This document shows, piece after piece, positions 1 through 7,969 of a stretch of DNA of 64,000 nucleotides. Position 1 is the stretch's first letter; the number at the start of each line of letters is the position of its first letter. The notes beneath the pieces were generated by a model, which had not been told where the DNA came from, made no database searches, and saw only the letters and a list, made by a program, of their open reading frames with translations. Source of the stretch: an uncultured Lachnospiraceae bacterium (lineage in GTDB: Bacteria; Bacillota; Clostridia; Lachnospirales; Lachnospiraceae); contig CAJTJY010000001.1 of NCBI GenBank assembly GCA_910576975.1, forward strand, positions 1 through 64,000, written 5' to 3'. Both the position numbers and the translations under genes were made by a program.

Positions 1-222
1 ATTGATGCCATAAAGAAAACCGATGAGAAGAAACTTGATTAAGGCCACTGGATCAATAGATGGACGCCCATTGTTATGACAGTACATATTTTCTACTTCG
101 TCATATATGAATGAAAAATCAATGATATCATTAACTTTCCGAAGCAAATGATCCATAGGGACTAAATCTTCAATTGTTATCAAATGCATTTCTATCTGTT
201 GGTTTTCTCTTTTCGTCATCAT
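1..222 (-). CDS. Transposase N-terminus, IS1182/DUF772 type (partial, runs off left edge)
   Basis: Seventy-four codons are visible from an ATG at 222 to the window edge with no stop. The encoded start (MMTKRENQQIEMHL..) with VPMDHLLRKV near residue 25 and NGRPSIDPVALIKFLL near residue 55 is the pattern of the DUF772 N-terminal domain of IS5/IS1182-type transposases, which bind element ends and carry the DDE catalytic domain further downstream. A GAGGTG ribosome site precedes the ATG. Whether the gene is intact cannot be judged because the catalytic part is outside the window. It lies at the cargo end of the mobile element region, where insertion sequences are common. Confidence 0.75.
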   Translation of the reverse strand, partial: MMTKRENQQIEMHLITIEDLVPMDHLLRKVNDIIDFSFIYDEVENMYCHNNGRPSIDPVALIKFLLIGFLYGIN

Positions 223-684
223 AATGTATCACCTCAAGGATTAATCTACACATATATTTTCTTATATGCAAATCTTTTTGGCAAGAGGTTTGTCAACAGC
301 TCGATCATGTCGTAAAGTTTTTCCACAGATATGCTTTTAAAATTTCTTCTGCTATTTATTCTTGAAAATAATTGTACAAGTAATATTTTTTGCTGTATCT
401 GTTCCCTTGATTGTTCCATTTTGTTTTTCACAGATTTTAATCTCGCTTTGACTTAACAAAAAAAGGATACTTCTTTATAATTATTTAGAACGCATCCTAA
501 AAGGTATGTATCTTATAAAATTGTTTTTTACACAAATGCGTTATCAAATATTATGCATAGTAATTTTGTAGCAAATTACAACTAATAAAAATTTCTGAAC
601 TCCTTAATTTTGCTTTTTCTTTACCCAAACTTTTCATCACAAAAATAAAAATAATATGTATTAGAAAACTGTCTATTTGTTGTG

Positions 685-800
685 TACATGCACCTCATGT
701 CCTGAATCCTTTCTAAGAATTTTGCGATATTGTATTGTTAAGCTAATCAAAAAAACAGCCTTATATCAAGCTGTTTTTTTGATTAATATTCTTTTTATGC
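685..800. repeat. Left copy of diverged direct repeat flanking the nuclease-STAND/XRE cargo
   Basis: This segment matches 6203-6322 in the same orientation, roughly three quarters identical by eye in its best part (about 718-776 against 6238-6302). Both copies contain a TTTGCGAYATYGT block, an AAAAAAACAGCC..TCAAGCTGTTTTT hairpin and, on the minus strand, a GAGGTG-type ribosome site. The right copy is the terminator of the DUF6050-like gene plus the leader of the XRE gene, so the left copy looks like a duplicated and decayed piece of that junction. Confidence 0.6.
745..784 (-). terminator. Terminator after the nuclease-STAND gene
   Basis: Two perfectly complementary 15-base arms (745-759 and 770-784) enclose a 10-base loop. 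Each arm contains a run of seven A or seven T, so read on the minus strand the hairpin carries a U-rich 3' arm, as in an intrinsic terminator. It lies 114 bases past the stop codon of the gene ending at 899. Confidence 0.7.
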
Positions 801-898
801 TTGCATTTCCAATCTTTTTTATCACGTCCTACAAGACATTTTTTCAAACTTTCCCTCTGCAGAATATAATACAAAAGAACGCAAAAAAACTTAGATGT

Positions 899-3800
899 TT
901 AAAATTTTTTTGATATAAATTCTAATAATGTTTCCATAGAATTTTTTTCTTTTATTATTTTTTTTAAAGCATATATACATGGCAACTCAATTACTCCATC
1001 CGCTGTTATCCACATTTCATGCATATCTAAAATTTTTGTGTACAATCTAATGCGCTCTTCTACACTTGTCTCCTGATTATAAGCATAGGCAAGGTATTCT
1101 ATATCCGTATTGGGATAGAAAAAACTCAATAACCTACCAAATCTCTGTTGATATTCTTTATTTCTATCTACAATATCCTGTATCAATTGCCGAATATTCT
1201 TTTCATCTAATAAAGGAATCAATTCCACGAGTAAATCTTGCACACCATCCCATTCCCAATTTGCATAATCCCTTGGCCTTTGCATAATAAGAGAAAAAAT
1301 CTCATCAGTATTAATATACTCTCCCTTTTGAAGCGTCTGCTCCAATAATGGCACAATAATTTTCCACTCGTTGCCACCAATGCTTCTTTTATGAGATATT
1401 TTTGCAACATAATTTTGTAGCGAGTCCTCGGAAGTGATAGTATCATCTCTTTCAAACCATCTGGCTGGCACCTTATATGCATCACGTAATTTACATACTT
1501 TTTCAAAGCAATCTGGTTCAATTTTTTTCATTTCTTCTGTAATTATTATTCTGTTCTTTTCTGCGTTAGCTAATATAGCTTTTTTCAAATCCTCCCTATA
1601 AACTGAATTTATATTATTATGATATGAATATTCTGAACTTCCTTCCAGTATCGGAAATACCTTGCAAACACATTTCCAAAGATTAAGAAGACTGTTTTTG
1701 CCCTCTCTACTATTTTCCAAGTATGCAATTACTGCATCAAAAACAATTTGACGCCATTGTGCATCTACACTATTAGGTATATAGCTGAATTGAATTATAT
1801 CATTTATCCCACATCTGCCTGCCGATGAAGCAACCGAGGCATCCACATATACATCTGCCCTATTATCTCCCGTTTCACTAATCACTCCTGATATATTAAG
1901 CAACCGTATACCTAATGATTTCCATACTTGCGGGTTATCAGAAGATATATTTTCATACCACCTCATCAAATTGTAACCGCCATATTCTTTATGACCAGAA
2001 TATCCTAAAATTCTTTTTGCTTTTAGTAGATTTTCAGCCGCCCGGATTTTTTCAGTCCACCCCATCCTTTTTCCCATTTTTATGAATACTGCCGCACATT
2101 CTTTTATTTCTTCCTGCGGCATTTTCCATACCATTCCTTTAGGAGCCATCCATAAATCAAATATCTGTTTTAATATAATTGCTTCCTTTTCGTTTTTTAA
2201 AACGTATTCCCATAAATTTTCTATGAGCCAGCAAGACTTTTCCATACGTTTCTCAATAACAGGCAATGCCAATTTTTTATATCTGTCATCCATTTTATCT
2301 ATGGTAAGCAACATTACAGCCATCAAATGCTGTTGAAAACCTCTTATTTTCACTTGCACTTCTACGTTCATTCGAGACTCTCCACGAAGAATATCATATA
2401 CATACTGACAAAAATCATCATCCGAAGTTCTCATTTCTTCGCCACTAGCTACACTGTTTAAATCACTTACGAAAAGAATTTGATTTACTAAAAGCCTCCA
2501 TAAATACTTATTCCCTTGATCCTCTCTCCATTGAGCAATTCCTTCCGCAGCGAAATCCATACACTTGTCAATATCCAAATAGGAATACGCCCATACTTTA
2601 TATAAGAATTCAAGATATTTATTCTCCTGATCCATAATCCTTATTAAATCCGGGCACTCTGTTACAGCGCATCCCAGCACCAAAGTATATATATACAACA
2701 TTATACTTTGTAAATTATCTGTTACCCCTTTTGTGTAATTCTTTGCAAAATATTCAATTATTTCCTTTTTCCCGGTCAAGAGCAACTTATCTATAAATTT
2801 GTTATTATCATCCGGATAGTAACATTTGATTAGCTGATACACCTTATCAACTCCTGCTATGTCTATATTTTCTTCACAAGCTTCAAAAACTCCTTCCGCA
2901 AAGAACGCCTCAGCATCCTCTTCTCCCTTTTTTAAACTCTCATCTTCAAATAATCTTTCTCCAAATACAAAACACAATTTTCCAGACATCCGCAAAACAT
3001 CCTTAACTGTATCATTAAAATTATAATGATGATGTCTTGCTTCCTCAGATACATACTTATTTTCAATTTGTCCAGGGGTTCGGTTCCCAATCCATCTCTT
3101 AAATGTGCTTTTTGCCCTATCCTCATATCCCGCCTCTACTAATTGCTTTATTTGTACCAAAGCTCGGAGCAATTCCCCTGCCGTAATGATTTTCGTGCTA
3201 AGTGCCTGTTTTTCACAAGGAAGCGATTCCTCAACATTACAAAAATAGTTCTCCTCTGGAAAAATAGAATTTTGATACTGCGTTATTGTGCTTATTGCAC
3301 ATGATACATCAACCAAACATTCCAGTTCTCCATCCTCTGCCAATACTTCAAGTACCGTATATGTTTGATCCTCTAATTCGTTTAACGAACGATTTTCGAT
3401 GACTGCTTCATAGGCATATCTTGCATTAAAATATCGTGGTATTTCTTTCCTGCGATTAGCCATAATCAAACTTTTAAACAAAGAATCATGCTTTAGTGCA
3501 ACATTAGTATTTTCTTTTAATATATACTCACAGACTTTATCGGCCACTATTCGCTTGCTCTCACCGGTTTTATCAAATTTCTTTCTTAAAAATAACCGGA
3601 CATCATTTGCATACACCGAATAAGCCCCCTTATCATTTTCAATAATCAACGGCTCTACGCTCTGCATCCAGCATGCAAGCTGAATGTCCGTTATCTTAAT
3701 GAGATCTCGAAGTAGTGACTGCAACAATTCTAAAGTAATCCCTCGATTTAGTAATGTCATAGCCCCGGATAATACTATCTCAACATGCTTATATGTAATG

Positions 3801-5515
3801 CCCCACTTGTCCATTGCACTTTTCCAAATATAATCATAATAAGCATCTATGCCATTTGCCAGCTTTCTTTCTATGATATATTTTTCATAATTATAGATAG
3901 AATCGTGCCCCTTAGCGTCATAAATCGCATACATAACCGACAAAGTATTTCCTTTTGTTACCGAAAGAATATATTGTGCAATTTCTTCACTTGTAGCATC
4001 TGCAAAACATATATTACTATCCGTTAATAACTGCTTAATATCATCGCAGTCTAATACCGGCACCGCTTTTGTTATCACGTCATTACCATCTAACCATAAA
4101 GGATATTCCGGATTATTTGAATATGGCTGCCCTGCAAGCAAAAAAACGACTCCATCCGGCAGACAATTGGGAGAGGGTAAAGTTTTTAAAAATGTACTTT
4201 TCTTTCCTGCACGCGCCGCATGATCTATCCCATCAACCGCAATAACAGTTGGTTTTCCCGTTTTGTTATATAAACAATTCGCCAAACGCAATACTTCTTT
4301 AATTTTTTTATCAACAGATTTAATAGCTTCAACTGCTACGGGAACATTATATTTTTCCATGCACCCTTCAAAGTTGTCTTTTATTTGAATCAATGTATTC
4401 TTCCAAAAGTCTTCTGGCAAATATATCCCCTCGTCCGCCGGCATCATATCATACTCCACCTGTATCGGCTTAAATGAATGAAATCTTGTAGTAATAATGC
4501 TATTATCTTCATTTGCCATATAGCTAATAATGTTAGTTTTTCCAGAACCCGGCTCCCCAGAAAGGAAAAACACTCCTTTATTGATTTCTAAAATCTCATT
4601 TTTCAAATTTTTTATCCACCGTGCACGTGACTGGAAAAAAGGTTCTTCTGTTGCAAAATTATGTTCCCCTATCAGTTCATCTTTTTTAAGCACTAATACT
4701 GATAAAACCTGCTCTTTTGTAATTTCTTCTTCAGCACGGGTAGAAACCGTCCAATCTGAAAGTTTTCTTACCAAGCGATCATGGTATTTTTCACATTGAC
4801 GTTTATTAACATTTAAAAGGTAAGCTAATTTTTCACTAACAAGCTTTTTTAAATTTTCAAGGTCATTTTCTTCATCAGAATAAATCTGAAATTCTTTTAA
4901 AAAAATTAGCTTTTCGTCATCCGATAATAATGGCATCTGCCGTAAAATATTGTCAAAAGCAATCTTATACATTGTTCCCTTTTCACGCTCTGATGCTTTA
5001 GAATGTCTTACCATTTTGAAAAACTGAACATCTGAAATAGATTCAGCAGTATTCAATTCCTCTTTCAATGCTATCCAAAAATCTTTTAAAGCCGGTCTTT
5101 TATAACCTTTTCCTTTTGCAGGTGTATAATTTTTATTGCCAATTTTTCTATTTGTATATATAATTGGAACACACTGCCTATATATATCTTTGACTCCTTT
5201 CCAATCATCACTATATTCTTTAATGCACGCTGGCTTTGTTTTCCCATTCTCTGTATGGTTACAAAACAAAAAGGTATATGTTAATGCGTTATCCTTTCTC
5301 GTATGTTTTACCTGAATGCATTCTAATTTTTTATTATCATATCTTACTACAACATCATCCAGCCCCTGCTGTTTAGATGCCTGTAATGTTACCCCTACAA
5401 CTCCAGAATCTGGATTTAGCAATTCAAGCACCTTCTCTAACCCTACATACCATTCAAACCAATATGCATCCCCTATCCCAGCAAGTTTATTATCTTCCAT
5501 TTTTTTCACCACCAT
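899..5515 (-). CDS. DUF4297 (Cap4-like) nuclease-STAND ATPase, Avs-like defence protein
   Basis: An uninterrupted 1538-codon frame. The N-terminus looks like a PD-(D/E)XK nuclease of the DUF4297/Cap4 kind: GLDDVVVRYD at residues 51-60 followed by ECIQVKH at 65-71 (candidate catalytic D53/D54, Q68, K70). A STAND-type P-loop NTPase follows, with Walker A GEPGSGKT at 320-327 and Walker B VIAVDGIDHA at 424-433. The remaining ~900 residues look like alpha-helical repeats, the expected sensor region. This layout matches antiviral STAND (Avs/AVAST type III-like) proteins, which bind a phage protein, oligomerise and cut DNA. It is shorter than the roughly 2000-residue Avs3 proteins known to me. The ATG at 5515 has a weak ribosome site; Met6 (5500), preceded by GGTGGTG, may be the true start. 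Codon use is visibly AT-richer than the neighbouring par/rep genes, suggesting separate acquisition. The domain call is firm; the anti-phage role is inferred. Confidence 0.8.
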   Translation of the reverse strand: MVVKKMEDNKLAGIGDAYWFEWYVGLEKVLELLNPDSGVVGVTLQASKQQGLDDVVVRYDNKKLECIQVKHTRKDNALTYTFLFCNHTENGKTKPACIKEYSDDWKGVKDIYRQCVPIIYTNRKIGNKNYTPAKGKGYKRPALKDFWIALKEELNTAESISDVQFFKMVRHSKASEREKGTMYKIAFDNILRQMPLLSDDEKLIFLKEFQIYSDEENDLENLKKLVSEKLAYLLNVNKRQCEKYHDRLVRKLSDWTVSTRAEEEITKEQVLSVLVLKKDELIGEHNFATEEPFFQSRARWIKNLKNEILEINKGVFFLSGEPGSGKTNIISYMANEDNSIITTRFHSFKPIQVEYDMMPADEGIYLPEDFWKNTLIQIKDNFEGCMEKYNVPVAVEAIKSVDKKIKEVLRLANCLYNKTGKPTVIAVDGIDHAARAGKKSTFLKTLPSPNCLPDGVVFLLAGQPYSNNPEYPLWLDGNDVITKAVPVLDCDDIKQLLTDSNICFADATSEEIAQYILSVTKGNTLSVMYAIYDAKGHDSIYNYEKYIIERKLANGIDAYYDYIWKSAMDKWGITYKHVEIVLSGAMTLLNRGITLELLQSLLRDLIKITDIQLACWMQSVEPLIIENDKGAYSVYANDVRLFLRKKFDKTGESKRIVADKVCEYILKENTNVALKHDSLFKSLIMANRRKEIPRYFNARYAYEAVIENRSLNELEDQTYTVLEVLAEDGELECLVDVSCAISTITQYQNSIFPEENYFCNVEESLPCEKQALSTKIITAGELLRALVQIKQLVEAGYEDRAKSTFKRWIGNRTPGQIENKYVSEEARHHHYNFNDTVKDVLRMSGKLCFVFGERLFEDESLKKGEEDAEAFFAEGVFEACEENIDIAGVDKVYQLIKCYYPDDNNKFIDKLLLTGKKEIIEYFAKNYTKGVTDNLQSIMLYIYTLVLGCAVTECPDLIRIMDQENKYLEFLYKVWAYSYLDIDKCMDFAAEGIAQWREDQGNKYLWRLLVNQILFVSDLNSVASGEEMRTSDDDFCQYVYDILRGESRMNVEVQVKIRGFQQHLMAVMLLTIDKMDDRYKKLALPVIEKRMEKSCWLIENLWEYVLKNEKEAIILKQIFDLWMAPKGMVWKMPQEEIKECAAVFIKMGKRMGWTEKIRAAENLLKAKRILGYSGHKEYGGYNLMRWYENISSDNPQVWKSLGIRLLNISGVISETGDNRADVYVDASVASSAGRCGINDIIQFSYIPNSVDAQWRQIVFDAVIAYLENSREGKNSLLNLWKCVCKVFPILEGSSEYSYHNNINSVYREDLKKAILANAEKNRIIITEEMKKIEPDCFEKVCKLRDAYKVPARWFERDDTITSEDSLQNYVAKISHKRSIGGNEWKIIVPLLEQTLQKGEYINTDEIFSLIMQRPRDYANWEWDGVQDLLVELIPLLDEKNIRQLIQDIVDRNKEYQQRFGRLLSFFYPNTDIEYLAYAYNQETSVEERIRLYTKILDMHEMWITADGVIELPCIYALKKIIKEKNSMETLLEFISKKF

Positions 5516-5844
5516 TTCCAGTCATTCAAAATCCGTAAACTACAAAAATACCATAAAATTTCCGATTCAATATTAAAAAAATGAATAAGAAAGCAAATTC
5601 TATGATATTACTATCCCAAACACTAATCTGTTATAATCATAATATTTTTGAAATATATGTTTATTGGCTATAAATACCACTTAACATATTTAATAATTAT
5701 AAACCAATAACACCACAATTCCCACAGCAGATATAATATTATTGTAATTTATTCCCCCAATCCGAGCAAGTTATTTACTACACATATTAACTATTAATGT
5801 GATAGACTGTTTCCCTATCTATAATTATATTTATAGAATCTTTT
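5516..5844. promoter_or_regulatory. AT-rich leader of the nuclease-STAND gene with inverted repeat
   Basis: A 329-base gap, very AT-rich, which must hold the promoter of the downstream (minus-strand) nuclease gene unless it is co-transcribed with the XRE gene. At 5661-5710 there is an imperfect inverted repeat with arms TTATTGG and CCAATAA and an inner TATAA/TTATA pair. It could be an operator or an attenuating hairpin. No gene is seen here. Confidence 0.4.
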
Positions 5845-6201
5845 TCATCTGCATTGCCGCAGTCCATCTACCAGCGCCTCCACTGTCCGTAATACTACCG
5901 TCTGTTCACTCCGTTTCAAATGCCGGATACGGTAAAACAGCTTCTGGTGCCTCCCATCTTCCTCCGTTTCCAAAGTGCTGACACCAAGCAGTTCATTCGC
6001 ATCCACCTCAAGTATCTGCACCATCTTAATAAAAATCTCAATGGACATTGCCGACTGCCCGCCTTCAATCCGGCTGACTGTGTTTGCGCTAATTCCTGCC
6101 CTTTCCGCCACATTTTCCTGTGAGAGCCTGATTTCATTCCTCCGGTCACGGATACGGTTCCCTAAATTTATCAAGTCCTGCGACCCTGCACAATTGCCCA
6201 A
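5845..6201 (-). CDS. XRE-family HTH transcriptional regulator
   Basis: A small cytoplasmic DNA-binding protein. The cro/C1-type helix-turn-helix is plain: LGNRIRDRRNEIRLSQENVA, then AERAGISANTVSRIEGGQSA, then a third helix running to ANELLGV. A short C-terminal helix follows. The TTG at 6201 is preferred because AAGGAGGTG sits just before it; an ATG at 6231 gives a longer form with no ribosome site. It lies upstream of the nuclease-STAND gene on the same strand, 329 bases away. It may repress that gene or be a regulator of the mobile element; the sequence does not decide this. Confidence 0.8.
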   Translation of the reverse strand: MGNCAGSQDLINLGNRIRDRRNEIRLSQENVAERAGISANTVSRIEGGQSAMSIEIFIKMVQILEVDANELLGVSTLETEEDGRHQKLFYRIRHLKRSEQTVVLRTVEALVDGLRQCR

Positions 6202-6202
6202 T

Positions 6203-6322
6203 ATACACCTCCTTCCCGATTGTAAAATCACCTGATAGAACTTTGCGACATCGTGTCGTAAAGTTTTGCAACAAAAAAACAGCCGTATCTCAAGCTGTTT
6301 TTACGGATTGCTATTCTATTTG
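6203..6322. repeat. Right copy of the diverged direct repeat
   Basis: Partner of 685-800. It covers the leader of the XRE gene and the terminator of the DUF6050-like gene. The two copies are about 5.5 kb apart and bracket the XRE and nuclease-STAND genes, as expected if the cargo entered next to, or by duplication of, this junction. Confidence 0.6.
6274..6302 (-). terminator. Terminator after the DUF6050-like gene
   Basis: AAAAACAGC at 6275-6283 pairs with GCTGTTTTT at 6294-6302, and the minus-strand transcript continues into a run of U. It lies 57 bases past the stop at 6359 and separates the rep/par operon from the XRE gene. Confidence 0.65.
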
Positions 6323-6358
6323 CACCTATAATTCTTTACTTCCATTCTGGTAGATCAC

Positions 6359-6718
6359 TTACGAGATTCTATAAGACTTCCCTGCAGCTTTTCTTATCAG
6401 CCAGATACCTGCTGAAACGACTGCTCTCACCAAATATACTGCCGCTACCATCAGTTTCCATACCAGCGCTATCCCACCAATCGCACCGCCAATCAACACA
6501 TTGATGAACAGAATCCCCATTGTCCCGCCTATGTCATAGCCTTTTGGAATGATCCACAGAGACATTCGGTGGATGCCGAAGGGAATCCCCATAAACCACC
6601 ATAATTTCAGATAGTCGCACTCACCATTTTCCATACATAACGGACGGAACAATACGGCTAAAAACGCCGCAAGCAGCACTGGAACGATCACATATTTTAC
6701 AAATTCACTTACCTTCAT
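6359..6718 (-). CDS. Small membrane protein, DUF6050-like
   Basis: A 119-residue protein with hydrophobic segments near residues 7-26, 65-87 and 90-110, ending in a basic tail. The central stretch WWFMGIPFGIHRMSLWIIPK and the overall layout resemble DUF6050 proteins, which I know from Firmicutes conjugative elements next to replication genes; the family name comes from memory. The ribosome site GGAGG precedes ATG 6718. It follows repA by 93 bases on the same strand and is closed by the hairpin at 6274-6302. The function is unknown. Confidence 0.6.
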   Translation of the reverse strand: MKVSEFVKYVIVPVLLAAFLAVLFRPLCMENGECDYLKLWWFMGIPFGIHRMSLWIIPKGYDIGGTMGILFINVLIGGAIGGIALVWKLMVAAVYLVRAVVSAGIWLIRKAAGKSYRIS

Positions 6719-6811
6719 AATTTCCTCCGTTCTGTAATATTTTCAGTATACCACACGCAATACAGCAAGACAATTTATTCTGGCTGTTTATGATTGTTTT
6801 CAGTTCCTTTT

Positions 6812-7969
6812 TTATCCGCTCCCATACAGGTCATGGTTCACTTCCGCCGTATAATAGTTGCTGATGGTCATAGGTGCATTGTAAAGCGTTGTCAGTAGAT
6901 ATGCCTTGATATTCCCCACTTTCGTCGTATTTGCACCCAAGCTTATCAGGATATACTCTATGTGCATCTGATTCAACTTCATAAACCGATTTTTTACAAG
7001 TGCTACTGGTTTCTCCACTCCCGCAATCCGTAACGTGCCGTTATCCGGCAACAGCATGACCTCCACCATCAACTCAACCAGTTCGTCCACATCCTCCCTC
7101 TGGTGATAGCGTTCATCCTGGAAACACTCGTAAGAGATATGTTCCCGGATAATATCCCGGTATGCATTCATCTCCTCAATCACATCCGGCACTGCACCTT
7201 TGATAGATTGATTGGACTGGATAAGATTGGGATAGATTTGAGCAGACACACCTAATTCAGTCTCATTAAGATCTGTCTTGCTATACTCTGTCTCACTATA
7301 ATCATTCTCACTAAAATCAGTATTGTTAATATCAGTATAATTAGATTGTGATTTTGGACATTCTGGAATGGTGATTTTCACTATTCCAGAAGTATGATTT
7401 TCACCATTCTTGAATTGTGATTCTGGAAGTTCTTGAATTGTGGTTTTCATCATTCCTGAATTGTGATTTTCACTATTCTTGAATTGTGATTTTGGAAGTT
7501 CTTGAATTGTGGTTTTCACAACTCTTGAATTGTGATTTTCCCTATTCTGTGTATTTACAAGAGTCTCCACTGTTTTTTCTTCCTTTTCTCCATCGTCTGT
7601 CTGCCGTATAATGAAATTCTTCACATAAATCACATTCGGTTTTCCAAGCCCCAAGCGTCTCTTTTCAATCAACCCGATCCCTTTATCCGCATCCAGTTCC
7701 TTTAAAAGCCTTACCGCCTTCTGTGTGCCACAATTCATAAGTTCAGCAATTTCCTCTACTGTAAAAATAATATAAACCCTGTCCTCTTCATCAAACCAGC
7801 GGTTCTTAATGCTGAGGCTCATACGGTCTAATAAAAGACCGTATAAAACCTTCGCCTCGCAGGAAAGGGACTTAAAGCATTCTGCAGTAAACAGCACCTT
7901 CGGAATACGGTAAAATGTATACTGCTCCGCTTCCATCCCACGGTAATAATCAAACTGTATTTCCTGCAT
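6812..7969 (-). CDS. repA: Replication initiator protein A (RepA_N family)
   Basis: A 385-residue protein starting the replication of the element. The N-terminal ~120 residues (FYRIPKVLFTAECFKSLSCEAKVLYGLLLDRM.. then FTVEEIAELMNCGTQKAVRLLKEL, a winged helix) are the RepA_N signature found on Firmicutes plasmids and conjugative elements. The middle, about residues 140-238, is a low-complexity linker made of three 23-residue peptide repeats and a run of TD/SE-rich pentapeptides; it is encoded by the iteron arrays described separately. A conserved C-terminal domain follows. The start ATG 7969 has an AAGGAGG site. It overlaps the parB end by 20 bases, so the two are probably translationally coupled. 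Confidence 0.88.
   Translation of the reverse strand: MQEIQFDYYRGMEAEQYTFYRIPKVLFTAECFKSLSCEAKVLYGLLLDRMSLSIKNRWFDEEDRVYIIFTVEEIAELMNCGTQKAVRLLKELDADKGIGLIEKRRLGLGKPNVIYVKNFIIRQTDDGEKEEKTVETLVNTQNRENHNSRVVKTTIQELPKSQFKNSENHNSGMMKTTIQELPESQFKNGENHTSGIVKITIPECPKSQSNYTDINNTDFSENDYSETEYSKTDLNETELGVSAQIYPNLIQSNQSIKGAVPDVIEEMNAYRDIIREHISYECFQDERYHQREDVDELVELMVEVMLLPDNGTLRIAGVEKPVALVKNRFMKLNQMHIEYILISLGANTTKVGNIKAYLLTTLYNAPMTISNYYTAEVNHDLYGSG
7256..7345. repeat. Six degenerate 15-bp repeats, candidate DNA-unwinding region
   Basis: Inside repA, six 15-base units begin at 7256, 7271, 7286, 7301, 7316 and 7331 with a rough consensus ATCAGTCTCACTAAA on the plus strand. They are AT-rich and abut the 23-bp iterons. 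In protein they give a five-residue repeat rich in T/S, D/E and N. The position beside iterons suggests the melting part of an origin. Confidence 0.55.
7342..7548. repeat. Nine tandem 23-bp iterons inside repA, putative oriV
   Basis: Units start every 23 bases at 7342, 7365, 7388, 7411, 7434, 7457, 7480, 7503 and 7526, with the core TGAATTGTGATTTTC on the plus strand; the outer left units are the most diverged. Three units (69 bases) make 23 codons, so the array also encodes a 23-residue peptide repeat. RepA_N plasmids are known to carry their origin as repeats within rep, so this is the likely replication origin. Confidence 0.75.

Larger units (their letters stand above)
223..898. other. AT-rich intergenic stretch between transposase and nuclease-STAND gene
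   Basis: About 680 bases of very AT-rich sequence. It holds a 61-codon minus-strand open frame at 246-431 (GTG start, lysine-rich product, no good ribosome site, no recognised family) that is probably not a gene, the diverged repeat copy at 685-800, and the terminator at 745-784. The remainder (432-684) shows no convincing gene. It could be decayed mobile-element sequence. Confidence 0.5.

Noticed and set aside
246..431. 61-codon minus-strand frame beside the transposase
   Set aside because: GTG start with no convincing ribosome site, lysine-rich AT-driven composition and no recognised family.
677..913. Plus-strand frame over the terminator and the end of the nuclease gene
   Set aside because: It crosses a terminator hairpin and overlaps a confident gene; AT-rich chance frame.
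1219..1521. 100-codon frame inside the nuclease-STAND gene, possible frameshift fragment
   Set aside because: The main frame is continuous through this region, so this is a shadow frame.
7342..7548. Possible CRISPR array from regular short repeats
   Set aside because: The 23-base units are directly abutting with no spacers and lie in frame within repA, so they are iterons.
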